NCBI GenBank assembly: GCA_900541475.1
Contig: UQJV01000002.1
Span: 34,201 to 98,200 of the forward strand
Length of the DNA stretch: 64,000 bases
Direction of reading: 5' to 3'
Source: an uncultured Collinsella sp.
GTDB lineage: Bacteria > Actinomycetota > Coriobacteriia > Coriobacteriales > Coriobacteriaceae
Part shown: positions 26,808-35,021 of the stretch, piece by piece
Position numbering within the stretch: position 1 is the stretch's first letter
Layout: each line of letters opens with the position of its first letter
Notes under the pieces: generated by a model
Told to the model about the DNA's origin: nothing
The model's input: only the letters and a program-made list of their open reading frames with translations
Database searches by the model: none
Position numbers and translations under genes: made by a program

Positions 26808-29456
26808 CTAGCAGACGGCGTAGTCCTGGGGCTCGCGGCCGTAGTAGGCGTCCAGGTAGAGCTCCTTGATCTCGCTCATGAGCGGGTAGCGCGGGTTAGC
26901 GCCGGTGCACTGGTCGTTGAATGCCTGCTCGGTCATCTCGTCGAGGGTGTCGAGGAAGTACTGCTCGTCAACACCGTAGTCGGCGATGGTCTTCTTGACG
27001 CCGATGAAGTCCTTGAGCTCCTCGAGCTTCGTGATGAAGTTCTCGAAGACCTCCTTGTCGTCCTTGCCCTCGATGCCGCAGTACTTGGCCATCTCGGCGT
27101 AGTTGTGCAGCGCGTTGGGGTAAGGATACTGGGAGAAGGTACCCATCTTGACGGGAGCCTCGGCGGCGTTGTAGCGCATGACGCGAGTCAGGATGACGGC
27201 GTTGGCGAGGCCGTGGGGCAGGTGATGGAAGGCGCCGAGCTTGTGAGCCATGGAGTGGTTGAGGCCCAGGAAGGCGTTGGCGAAGGCCATACCGGCCATG
27301 CAAGAGGCGTTGTGCATCTCCTCGCGGGCATGCGGGTCCTTGGCGCCGTTCGTGAAGCTGGAGGGCAGGTTCTCGAAGACGAGCTTAGCAGCGCGCTCGG
27401 AGAGGCCCTTGGTGTAGTCGGAAGCCATGATGGAGACGTAGGACTCGATGGCGTGGGTCATGACGTCGATGCCGGAGGCAGCGGTCAGGCCGCGCGGGGC
27501 GGTCATGCAGTTGTCGGCGTCGACGATAGCCATGTTGGGGAGCAGCGCGTAGTCGGCGAGCGGCCACTTGATGCCGGTCTCCTTGTCGGTGATGATGGCG
27601 AACGGCGTGCACTCGGAGCCGGTACCCGAGGAGGTCGGGACGGCGACGAAGTAGGCCTTCTTGCCCATCTCGGGGAAGGTGAAGATACGCTTGCGGATGT
27701 CCATGAAGTCCATGGCCATGTCCTCAAACTTGCACTCGGGGTGCTCGTACATCATCCACATGATCTTGCCGGCGTCCATAGCGGAGCCACCGCCGACGGC
27801 GATGATGACGTCCGGCTCAAAGAGGGCCATCTGCTTGGCGCCGCGACGTGCGCACTGCAGCGACGGATCGGGCTCGACGTCATAGAAGCAGTCGTGGGCG
27901 ATGCCCATCTCGTCGAGCTTGGCCTCGATGGCGCGGGTGTTGCCATTCTTGAAGAGGAACTGGTCGGTGACGATGAAGGCGCGCTTCTTGCCCATGACGT
28001 TGCCCAGCTCGTCGAGGGCGACGGGCGTGGAACCCTTCTTGAAGTAGACCTTCTCGGGAGCGCGGAACCACAGCATGTTCTCACGGCGCTCGGCCACAGT
28101 CTTAACGTTGATCAAGTGCTTCACCCCAACGTTCTCGGAGACGGAGTTGCCGCCCCAGGAGCCGCAGCCCAGGGTCAGAGACGGCTTCATGCCAAAGTTG
28201 TACAGGTCACCGATGCCACCGTGCGAAGACGGGGTGTTGATGACGATACGGCAGGCCTTCATGACGTGCTCGAACAGGCTGATCTTCTCGGCCTGGGCGG
28301 GGTGCACGTACAGAGAGGCGGTGTGGCCCGGGCCACCGGCGAGCACCAGGTGCTCGGCCTTGTCGACGGCCTCCTGGAAGTCCTTGGCGTGGTACATGGC
28401 CAGGACCGGGGAGAGCTTCTCGTGGGAGAACTCCTCCTTGGCGGGGTCGGTGGAGGTGACCTCGGCGATCAGGATCTTGGTCTTGGCGGGAACCTCGATG
28501 CCGGCGAGCTCGGCGATCTTGGCGGCGGCCATGCCGGGGATGCGGTGGTCGAGAGCGCCGTTCTTGAACATGGCGGCACGCAGGGCCTCCATCTCGGCAC
28601 CCTGCTTGACGAAGTAGCAGCCGCGCTTCTGGAACTCGGCCTTAACCTGGTCATAGATGGTGTCGATGACGGTCACGGACTGCTCGGAAGCGCAGATCAT
28701 GCCGTTGTCGAAGGTCTTGGAGTGGATGATGGAGTTGACGGCGAGCAGCACATCGGCGGTGTCGTCGATGATGACCGGGGTGTTACCGGCGCCAACGCCC
28801 AGGGCGGGCTTGCCCGAGGAGTAAGCGGCCTTGACCATGCCCGGGCCACCGGTGGCGAGGATGATGTCGACGTCGCGCATGACCATGTTGGTCAGCTCGA
28901 TGGAGGGGACATCGACCCAGCCGATGATGCCCTCGGGGGCGCCGGCCTTGACGGCGGCGTCAAGCACGAGCTTGGCGGCGGCGATGGTGCACTTGGCGGC
29001 TGCCGGGTGCGGGGAGATGATGATGCCGTTGCGGGTCTTCAGGCTGATCAGCGTCTTGAAGATCGCGGTGGAGGTGGGGTTGGTCGTCGGGATGACGGCG
29101 CCCACGATGCCGATGGGCTCGGCGATCTTGGTGATGCCGTAAGCCTCGTCACGCTCCAGGACACCACAGGTCTTGGTGTTCTTGTAAGCGTTGTAGATGT
29201 ACTCTGCGGCGTAGTGGTTCTTGATGACCTTATCCTCAAGAACGCCGCGGCCGGTCTCCTCGATGGCCATCTTCGCCAACGGGATACGAGCCTTGTTGGC
29301 GGCCATGGCGGCCTCATAGAAGATCTTGTCGACCTGCTCCTGCGTGTACGTAGCAAAAAGCGCCTGGGCCTCTCGCATCTGAGCGAGCTTAGCCTCAAGC
29401 GCCTCTACGTTGTCCACAATTGCGGGAGTAGTGTTTTCCGGTGACTTTTTCACCAT
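26808..29456 (-). CDS. adhE: Bifunctional acetaldehyde-CoA/alcohol dehydrogenase AdhE
   Basis: Converts acetyl-CoA to acetaldehyde and then ethanol, regenerating two NAD+ in fermentation. The 882-residue product has an N-terminal aldehyde dehydrogenase domain (catalytic Cys in NGMICASEQSV) and a C-terminal iron-dependent alcohol dehydrogenase domain (GGGSAMDAGKIMW, then GLNHSMAHKLGAFHHLPHG with metal histidines). AdhE of this kind forms spirosomes. Upstream lie a probable extended -10 and a palindromic operator. An 881-codon plus-strand frame antisense to it is a composition artefact. Confidence 0.97.
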   Translation of the reverse strand: MVKKSPENTTPAIVDNVEALEAKLAQMREAQALFATYTQEQVDKIFYEAAMAANKARIPLAKMAIEETGRGVLEDKVIKNHYAAEYIYNAYKNTKTCGVLERDEAYGITKIAEPIGIVGAVIPTTNPTSTAIFKTLISLKTRNGIIISPHPAAAKCTIAAAKLVLDAAVKAGAPEGIIGWVDVPSIELTNMVMRDVDIILATGGPGMVKAAYSSGKPALGVGAGNTPVIIDDTADVLLAVNSIIHSKTFDNGMICASEQSVTVIDTIYDQVKAEFQKRGCYFVKQGAEMEALRAAMFKNGALDHRIPGMAAAKIAELAGIEVPAKTKILIAEVTSTDPAKEEFSHEKLSPVLAMYHAKDFQEAVDKAEHLVLAGGPGHTASLYVHPAQAEKISLFEHVMKACRIVINTPSSHGGIGDLYNFGMKPSLTLGCGSWGGNSVSENVGVKHLINVKTVAERRENMLWFRAPEKVYFKKGSTPVALDELGNVMGKKRAFIVTDQFLFKNGNTRAIEAKLDEMGIAHDCFYDVEPDPSLQCARRGAKQMALFEPDVIIAVGGGSAMDAGKIMWMMYEHPECKFEDMAMDFMDIRKRIFTFPEMGKKAYFVAVPTSSGTGSECTPFAIITDKETGIKWPLADYALLPNMAIVDADNCMTAPRGLTAASGIDVMTHAIESYVSIMASDYTKGLSERAAKLVFENLPSSFTNGAKDPHAREEMHNASCMAGMAFANAFLGLNHSMAHKLGAFHHLPHGLANAVILTRVMRYNAAEAPVKMGTFSQYPYPNALHNYAEMAKYCGIEGKDDKEVFENFITKLEELKDFIGVKKTIADYGVDEQYFLDTLDEMTEQAFNDQCTGANPRYPLMSEIKELYLDAYYGREPQDYAVC

Positions 29457-29496
29457 TTGTGTCTCCTTGCGATCGGAGATTTACCCTACGCCTTGC

Positions 29497-29502
29497 ATGA
29501 TA
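29497..29502 (-). promoter_or_regulatory. Probable extended -10 of adhE
   Basis: On the minus strand TTGCTATCAT, about 40 bases before the adhE ATG. The flanking CTTGC-ATGATA-GCAAG (29493-29508) is an inverted repeat covering the -10, similar to GCAAG-ATA-CTTGC before ppdK; TTTACC lies nearby at 29480-29485. Confidence 0.5.
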
Positions 29503-29548
29503 GCAAGAAATTATTCGGCGAACGGTCAGATTCCTCTAAAAGGCACAC

Positions 29549-29578
29549 TAAAACGCTTCAATAAAATGAAACGTTTTA
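29549..29578 (-). promoter_or_regulatory. Palindromic operator upstream of adhE
   Basis: TAAAACGCTTCA (29549-29560) and TGAAACGTTTTA (29567-29578) are 12-base arms of an inverted repeat with 11 of 12 matches and a 6-base spacer. Each arm is itself a near-palindrome with a central CG, like LacI-family operators. It lies about 50-80 bases upstream of the adhE -10. Confidence 0.5.
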
Positions 29579-29609
29579 AGCAAACTAATTACCAGTGCAT
29601 CGCCTCGTT

Positions 29610-29663
29610 CATTGGGGATCGACTTATATGAGCGCTTTCACTCATGTAAGTCTGTCCCAAATG
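29610..29663. repeat. Long imperfect inverted repeat between rpmB and adhE
   Basis: Arms 29610-29632 and 29641-29663 match at about 19 of 23 positions around the 8-base spacer CGCTTTCA. It lies in the 313-base gap that also holds the adhE promoter and the rpmB terminator; no gene is seen. It could be an operator, a small transposable-element relic or an RNA hairpin. Confidence 0.55.
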
Positions 29664-29669
29664 AGTGCA

Positions 29670-29702
29670 AAAAGGCGCCCTCCGTTGGGGAGGACGCCTT
29701 TG
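29670..29702 (-). terminator. Intrinsic terminator after rpmB
   Basis: On the minus strand AAAGGCGTCCTCC, loop, GGAGGGCGCCTTT (one wobble) followed by TTGC. The A/T runs at both ends make it potentially bidirectional. Confidence 0.8.
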
Positions 29703-29769
29703 GTAAGTTCTATGTGAACGCGAGGTCTTTGACCCGGAGAGTCCGAGGTACTTGTTGGTAAGACCTTAT

Positions 29770-29958
29770 TTAGGAGCGCGCAACCTTGCCGGACTTGAGG
29801 CAGGTGGAGCAAACGTTCATCTTGCGACGGTGACCATCGACGACCACGTAGACGCGCTGGATGTTGGGGCGGAACTTACGGTTGGTGACGCGGTGAGAGT
29901 GGCTGATGGAGCGACCGGCAACGGGGTGCTTACCGCAAACTTCGCAAACTTTGGACAT
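29770..29958 (-). CDS. rpmB: Ribosomal protein L28
   Basis: Small 50S protein. The 62-residue product begins MSKVCEVCGKHPVAGRSISH and has SHRVTNRKFRPNIQ. Two CxxC pairs (CEVC and CSTC) give the zinc-binding form. ATG at 29956-29958 is preferred after AAGGAGGG; an upstream extension of 16 codons lacks an SD. It is a single-gene unit with its own terminator. Confidence 0.96.
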   Translation of the reverse strand: MSKVCEVCGKHPVAGRSISHSHRVTNRKFRPNIQRVYVVVDGHRRKMNVCSTCLKSGKVARS

Positions 29959-30013
29959 AACTGACCCTCCTTGGGCGACAAACGAACATGTCGCGTTAAC
30001 AAACAAGCCTGAA

Positions 30014-30019
30014 CTATAG
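30014..30019 (-). promoter_or_regulatory. Probable extended -10 of rpmB
   Basis: On the minus strand TGCTATAGT, about 60 bases before the rpmB ATG. No convincing -35. The remaining 30020-30250 stretch shows no gene. Confidence 0.45.
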
Positions 30020-30247
30020 CACAGAAGCAGTTCCCTGTGCGTAATCTACACAGAGATATTTCTCTTTTGGCGATAGTGCTCACGCCACGGCCCTGGACGT
30101 AGATCCGATTTGCGTGCAGCAGAGGGGATTATGCCAGCTCGTGCGTACGTTTTCAAGCTCGTCCCACAAATATATACGTTTATTGAGCATTGGGCTCCGT
30201 TTACGGATTGCCCTGTATTTATGCTCGCAATTAAGCTCGAGGTTGGC

Positions 30248-30368
30248 TACACTATCCCTTGACCATTAAAGGGGTACGAGATACCCACATGGAATTACAT
30301 AGCTGCCAAAGAGCAGCCCTTCCTGTGGGTGTCTGGTCCGCTTTGAGCGGTCGGGCATCTATTTTTTT
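30248..30368 (+). promoter_or_regulatory. pyr operon leader with PyrR-type transcription attenuator
   Basis: TACACT at 30248-30253 is a candidate -10. GATACCCACA (30280-30289) pairs perfectly, allowing one wobble, with TGTGGGTGTC (30324-30333), an antiterminator-like stem. The second strand is also the 5' side of a terminator hairpin, about 30326-30361, with loop TTG at 30343-30345, followed by seven T at 30362-30368. The two folds exclude each other. Inside the first loop, GCTGC-CAAAGA-GCAGC (30302-30317) recalls the PyrR-binding loop (CCAGAGAGG in Bacillus). With pyrR as first gene this fits UMP-dependent attenuation. Confidence 0.75.
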
Positions 30369-30407
30369 GACTGTGTCAGCAGTCAAGACATGTGAGGAAG
30401 GAGATCG

Positions 30408-30992
30408 ATGGGCACGACTTCCCCCAAGGCGGTCATCATGGACGAGACCGCCGTCAATCGAGCGATGACCCGCATCGCGCACGAGATTCTCGAGCGCAAC
30501 GAGGGCTGTGAAGACCTCGCTCTGGTCGGCATCGTCACGCGCGGCGACCTTCTGGCAAAGAAGCTCGCCGAGGAGATCAAGGAGATCGAGGGCGTCGACG
30601 TTCCGCTCGGCAGCCTCGACATCAGCTTCTACCGCGATGACTACGCTACCAATTTCGCTCCCGCGATCCACGCCACCAACATTCCCTTTAGCGTCGACGG
30701 CAAGCGCGTCGTGCTGGTGGACGACATCCTGTATACGGGCCGTACCATTCGCGCCGCTCTCGACGCCGTCATGGACCTGGGCCGTCCGAGCCGCATCGAG
30801 CTGGCAGTCCTCGTTGACCGCGGCCACCGCGAGCTCCCCATCTCGCCGGACTTTGTCGGCAAGAACGTTCCCTCGTCGCATGAGGAGAACGTGCACCTAT
30901 ATATGAAGGAAGTCGACGGCCACACCGCTGTCGAGATTAACGACGTCGCGCCGGGTTCCCACGTGGGCTCCGCGCCGCTGGGAGGTGAGTAG
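30408..30992 (+). CDS. pyrR: Pyrimidine operon regulator PyrR / uracil phosphoribosyltransferase
   Basis: RNA-binding attenuation protein with uracil phosphoribosyltransferase activity. The 194-residue product has a PRPP-binding loop VVLVDDILYTGRTIRAAL and the N-terminal AVIMDETAVNRAMTRIAHEI. GAAGGAG precedes the ATG at 30408. It is the first gene of the pyr operon behind a typical attenuator, so it probably controls its own operon. The C-terminal 15 residues extend slightly beyond the usual 180. Confidence 0.96.
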   Translation: MGTTSPKAVIMDETAVNRAMTRIAHEILERNEGCEDLALVGIVTRGDLLAKKLAEEIKEIEGVDVPLGSLDISFYRDDYATNFAPAIHATNIPFSVDGKRVVLVDDILYTGRTIRAALDAVMDLGRPSRIELAVLVDRGHRELPISPDFVGKNVPSSHEENVHLYMKEVDGHTAVEINDVAPGSHVGSAPLGGE

Positions 30993-30996
30993 TACC

Positions 30997-31941
30997 GTGG
31001 CGTTCAACCATAAGCACCTGATCGACATTACCGAGTACTCCGAAGAGGACATCAAGCTCATCCTCGAGACCGCCAAGGCGTTCTCCGAGGTCAACGAGCG
31101 TGCGATCAAGAAGGTCCCCACGCTCAAGGGCAAGACCATCGTCAACATGTTCAACGAGCCCTCGACGCGCACCCGCAGCTCCTTCGAGCTCGCCGAGAAG
31201 CGTCTTTCGGCCGACAGCCTCAACTTTGGCGGCTCCTCGACCTCCACGGTCAAGGGCGAGAGCCTCGTCGACACCGTCGAGACCCTCAACGCCTATAAGA
31301 TCGACTGCATCGTCGTGCGAGATAAGCACGCCGGTGCTCCCTACATCGTCACGCAGAACTCGCCCGCGAGCGTCATCTGCGCCGGTGACGGCAAGCACAA
31401 CCATCCCACGCAGGCCCTGCTCGACCTGTACACCATCTGGGAGCACAAGGGCGACTTCCACGGTCTGAAGGTCGCTGTCGTCGGCGATATCGCGCACTCC
31501 CGTGTCTGCGGCTCGCTAATCCCCGCCCTTAAGATCATGGGCTGCGAGACCTACGCCGTCGCCCCCGGCACGCTGCTGCCGCCGGCGCCCGAGGTCCTGG
31601 GCTGCGACCACGTGACGAGCGACCTCGATTCCGTCCTGCCCGAGCTGGACGTCGTCTACATGCTGCGCGTGCAGCAGGAGCGCCTCGAGGGCGCCCCGTT
31701 CCCGACCATTCGTGAGTATCACAAGCTCTTCGGTCTGACCAAGGACCGCGAGAAGCTCATGAAGCCCGATGCGATCATCTGCCACCCGGGCCCCATCAAC
31801 CGCGGCGTCGAGTTCGACTCCTATATGGCCGACCACCCGCAACGCTCCGTCATCCTGGAGCAGGTCTACGCCGGTATCTGCGTGCGTATGGCTATCCTGT
31901 ATCTGCTGCTTGGAGGTGCCGATAATGGCCTTGCTTCTTAA
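30997..31941 (+). CDS. pyrB: Aspartate carbamoyltransferase, catalytic subunit
   Basis: Condenses carbamoyl phosphate and aspartate. The 314-residue product has the carbamoyl-phosphate motif FNEPSTRTRSSFELAEKRL and HPTQALLDLYTIWEHKG. GTG at 30997 is chosen with GGGAGG at 30979-30984; GTG at 30985 lies inside pyrR and abuts that site. No pyrI is nearby, so this is the unregulated catalytic trimer type. Confidence 0.96.
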   Translation: MAFNHKHLIDITEYSEEDIKLILETAKAFSEVNERAIKKVPTLKGKTIVNMFNEPSTRTRSSFELAEKRLSADSLNFGGSSTSTVKGESLVDTVETLNAYKIDCIVVRDKHAGAPYIVTQNSPASVICAGDGKHNHPTQALLDLYTIWEHKGDFHGLKVAVVGDIAHSRVCGSLIPALKIMGCETYAVAPGTLLPPAPEVLGCDHVTSDLDSVLPELDVVYMLRVQQERLEGAPFPTIREYHKLFGLTKDREKLMKPDAIICHPGPINRGVEFDSYMADHPQRSVILEQVYAGICVRMAILYLLLGGADNGLAS

Positions 31942-33214
31942 GAATGCCCACGTCGTCGACCCGTCCGTCGAGCTTGACGGTGTCGTTGACGTCCTGATTG
32001 ACGGCGATAAGATCGCCGAGGTCGGCGAGAATCTCGCCGTCGAGGGAGCCGAGGTCCGCGACCTTTCCGGCAAGTACCTCGTCCCCGGCCTGGTGGATAT
32101 GCACGTTCACCTTCGTGAGCCCGGCTACGAGGTCAAAGAGGACATCGAGAGCGGCACCCGCGCTGCTGCCAAGGGCGGCTTTACCGGCGTGTGCGCCATG
32201 CCCAACACCGATCCCGTCACCGATAACGGCACCGTCGTGGAGTTCGTCAAGTCCCGTGCTGCCGAGGTCGGTCACTGCCGCGTCTATCCGTCGGGCGCCA
32301 TGACCCGCGGTCTTAAGGGCGAGGCCATGTCCGAGATGGGTGATATGGTCGCCCACGGCGCCGTCGCCTTCACCGACGACGGTCGCGGCGTGCAGGGCGC
32401 GGGCATGCTCCGTCGCTGCATGGACTACGGCAAGATGTTCGGCAAGGTCTTTATGAGCCACTGCCAGGACGAGGACCTGGTCGGCCACGGCCAGATCAAC
32501 GAGGGCAAGGTCTCGACCCGTCTGGCTCTCGAGGGCTGGCCGGCTGCCGGCGAGGAGCTCCAGATCGCTCGCGACATCGAGATCGCCAAGCTGACCGGCG
32601 CCAAGCTGCACATTCAGCACATCTCCACCGCCCATGGCCTGGAGATCGTGCGTGCCGGTAAGGCCGCTGGTGTTCAGGTTACCTGCGAGGCCACTCCGCA
32701 CCACATGTTCCTGACCGAGAACGACCTGGACGAGACCTACAACACCTCGCTCAAGGTCAACCCGCCGCTGCGCACCGACGAGGACGCCGAGGCCATCCGT
32801 CAGGGCGTCATCGACGGCACCGTCGACGCTATCGTCACCGATCACGCTCCCCACACCCCGTGGGAGAAGGCGCGCGAGTTCGAGCTTGCGCCCTTTGGCA
32901 TGATCGGCCTCGAGACCTCGCTGTCGCTCGTACTCACCGAGCTGGTCAACACGGGCAAGATGAGTATGGGCCGCATGGTCGAGCTCATGGCCATCAAGCC
33001 GCGTGAGATCCTGGGCCTCGACCAGGTTCAGGTCAAGGCGGGCTCCGTTGCCGACCTGACCGTGTTCGACGCGTCCGCCACCTGGACGGTCGGCGAGGAT
33101 GGATACGAGTCGCGTGCCGAGAACTCCGGTTTTGCCGGCCGCACGCTCACTGGTCGTGCCACCGATGTTTTTGTCGGCGGTAAGCAGACGCTCGCCGACG
33201 GCTGCATCTGCTAG
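31925..33214 (+). CDS. pyrC: Dihydroorotase
   Basis: Cyclises carbamoyl aspartate to dihydroorotate; zinc amidohydrolase fold. The 429-residue product has DMHVHLREPGYEVKEDIESG with the metal HxH pair, HISTAHGLEIVRAGKA, and TDHAPHTPWEK. It is of the type I class common in Gram-positives. ATG at 31925 overlaps pyrB by 17 bases. Confidence 0.97.
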   Translation: MALLLKNAHVVDPSVELDGVVDVLIDGDKIAEVGENLAVEGAEVRDLSGKYLVPGLVDMHVHLREPGYEVKEDIESGTRAAAKGGFTGVCAMPNTDPVTDNGTVVEFVKSRAAEVGHCRVYPSGAMTRGLKGEAMSEMGDMVAHGAVAFTDDGRGVQGAGMLRRCMDYGKMFGKVFMSHCQDEDLVGHGQINEGKVSTRLALEGWPAAGEELQIARDIEIAKLTGAKLHIQHISTAHGLEIVRAGKAAGVQVTCEATPHHMFLTENDLDETYNTSLKVNPPLRTDEDAEAIRQGVIDGTVDAIVTDHAPHTPWEKAREFELAPFGMIGLETSLSLVLTELVNTGKMSMGRMVELMAIKPREILGLDQVQVKAGSVADLTVFDASATWTVGEDGYESRAENSGFAGRTLTGRATDVFVGGKQTLADGCIC

Positions 33215-33306
33215 CATAGCCTTATCGCTTTTGTGCGCGGTGCCCTTGCGGTGCCGCGCTTTCTGTTCGTTTTGACCATGCAACCGCATGGGGGATTGGA
33301 GCGTCT

Positions 33307-34098
33307 ATGCCCACACCTTCCACTGCACGCATGCACGACTTTGAGGTCGTCTCGAACCGGGAGATTGCCGACGGCATCTTCTCGCTCGTCATCTCGGCCC
33401 CCAAGCTTGCAAGTGCGCTCAAGCCCGGTCAGTTTGTGAACATTGCCGTGCCCGGTGATGCGTCCTCGCTGCTTCGCGTGCCCCTGAGCTTCTATCGCGC
33501 CGACGCCCAGGCCGGCACCGTCGAGCTGTGGTACGCCGTCGTGGGCGACGACACCCGTCGTCTGTCGCAGATGGCCCCCGGTTCCACCTCTAATCTGCTG
33601 GGCCCCGGCGGACGCGGCTGGCTTGTGCCCGAGGGCACCAGGAAAGCGCTGCTCGTTGCGGGCGGCATCGGTGTTCCGCCCGTGCTGTGCCTTGCCGGTA
33701 AGCTTGCCGAGCAGGGTGTGGCCGTCGACGTGTGCCTGGGCTTTGGCACCGCGTCCAAGGCTGTGGGTATCGATGAGTTCCGCGCTCTGTGCGATACGGT
33801 CGACGTTTGCACCGACGACGGCTCGCTCGGCACGCACGGTTTTTGCACCGATCCTGCCGCCGAGCTGCTCGGCGAGGGCGGCTACGACTACGTCGCCAGC
33901 TGCGGTCCCGCCGTCATGATGAAGAAGGTCGCCGCCGCTGCTGCCGAGGCCGGTGCGTACTGCGAGGTGTCGCTCGAGCGCATGATGAGCTGTGGCTTTG
34001 GCGCCTGCAACACCTGCAATGTCGAGACGGTCGACGGTATGAAGGGCGCCTGCATGTGCGGCCCCGTGTTCGATGCTTCCAAGGTGGTGGTCTTCTAG
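33307..34098 (+). CDS. pyrK: Dihydroorotate dehydrogenase B, electron transfer subunit
   Basis: FAD and [2Fe-2S] subunit that passes electrons from dihydroorotate to NAD+ together with PyrD. The 263-residue product has an FAD/flavin site around RVPLSFYRAD, NAD-binding AGGIGVPPVLCLAGKL, and cluster cysteines C229, C234, C237 and C249 in SCGFGACNTCNVE and GACMCGP. ATG at 33307 or 33331 could start it. A 92-base gap separates it from pyrC. Confidence 0.95.
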   Translation: MPTPSTARMHDFEVVSNREIADGIFSLVISAPKLASALKPGQFVNIAVPGDASSLLRVPLSFYRADAQAGTVELWYAVVGDDTRRLSQMAPGSTSNLLGPGGRGWLVPEGTRKALLVAGGIGVPPVLCLAGKLAEQGVAVDVCLGFGTASKAVGIDEFRALCDTVDVCTDDGSLGTHGFCTDPAAELLGEGGYDYVASCGPAVMMKKVAAAAAEAGAYCEVSLERMMSCGFGACNTCNVETVDGMKGACMCGPVFDASKVVVF

Positions 34099-35021
34099 TG
34101 GGTACTGTGAACATGGCCGTCGATTTCGGCGGCGTCAAGATGCAAAACCCCATCAACACCGCAGCCGGTACCTTTGGCTACGGTTGGCAGTTCCAGAACT
34201 TCTTCGATGTCTCCCAGCTGGGCGCCATCACCACCAAGGGTTGTGCTGCCGAGCCCTGGCCCGGCAACCCCGCGCCCCGCATGGCTGAGATCCCGGGCGG
34301 CATGATCAACTCCGTGGGCCTTCAGAACCCCGGCGTGGCTGCCTTTGCCCGTGAGTCCGGTCCGTGGCTCGAGCAGCTCTCCAAGGACGGTTGCCAGGTC
34401 ATCTGCCAGGTCGCCGGTCACTCCGTCGAGGAGTTTGTCCGCGCGCTCGAGATGTATGTCGAGCTGTGCCCCTGGGCTGCCGGCTACGAGATCAACGTGA
34501 GCTGCCCTAATATTGCCGCCGGCGGTGCCGCCATGGGATCAACGCCCGAGGGCGCCTCTTCCGTTATGGCTGCCTGCCGCAAGGTGACCGATAAGCCGCT
34601 GTTCGTAAAGATGGCTCCGGTCAACGTTGCCGAGATTGCCAAGGCTCTCGAGGCCGCCGGCGCCGACGGCCTTTCGGTCATCAACTCCATCCAGGGCATG
34701 GCCATCGACGTTCATACCCGCAAGTCCCGCGTGGCCAAGCCCAAGGGCGGCCTTTCGGGCCCGCTGTGCCACCACATCGCCGTGCGCATGGTCTGGGAGG
34801 TTGCCCAGGCCGTCGATATCCCCATCAACGGTGTCGGCGGTGTCATGACTGGCGAGGATGCGGCTGAGTTTATCCTGGCCGGCGCCACCTGCGTGTCGGT
34901 CGGCATGGCCAACTTCGTCGATCCGTGTGCTTCGCTTAAGATCGCGCATGAGCTCGAGGCCTGGGCCGAGTCCCAGGGCGTAAAGGACATCAACGAGCTG
35001 GTGGGTGCTTTCGAATGCTAG
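34098..35021 (+). CDS. pyrD: Dihydroorotate dehydrogenase B, catalytic subunit
   Basis: FMN protein oxidising dihydroorotate to orotate. The 307-residue product has NPINTAAGTFGYGWQF, INVSCPNIAAGG with the class 1 catalytic cysteine, and NGVGGVMTGEDAAEFILAGA. Class 1B is assigned because pyrK is adjacent. GTG at 34098 overlaps the pyrK stop (TAGTG); ATG at 34113 is an alternative. Confidence 0.95.
   Translation: MGTVNMAVDFGGVKMQNPINTAAGTFGYGWQFQNFFDVSQLGAITTKGCAAEPWPGNPAPRMAEIPGGMINSVGLQNPGVAAFARESGPWLEQLSKDGCQVICQVAGHSVEEFVRALEMYVELCPWAAGYEINVSCPNIAAGGAAMGSTPEGASSVMAACRKVTDKPLFVKMAPVNVAEIAKALEAAGADGLSVINSIQGMAIDVHTRKSRVAKPKGGLSGPLCHHIAVRMVWEVAQAVDIPINGVGGVMTGEDAAEFILAGATCVSVGMANFVDPCASLKIAHELEAWAESQGVKDINELVGAFEC

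Noticed and set aside
26799..29444. 881-codon plus-strand frame antisense to adhE
   Set aside because: It mirrors adhE on the other strand; GC-rich codon bias removes stops. Composition is low-complexity Leu/Val/Gly/Asp and no motif is recognisable.
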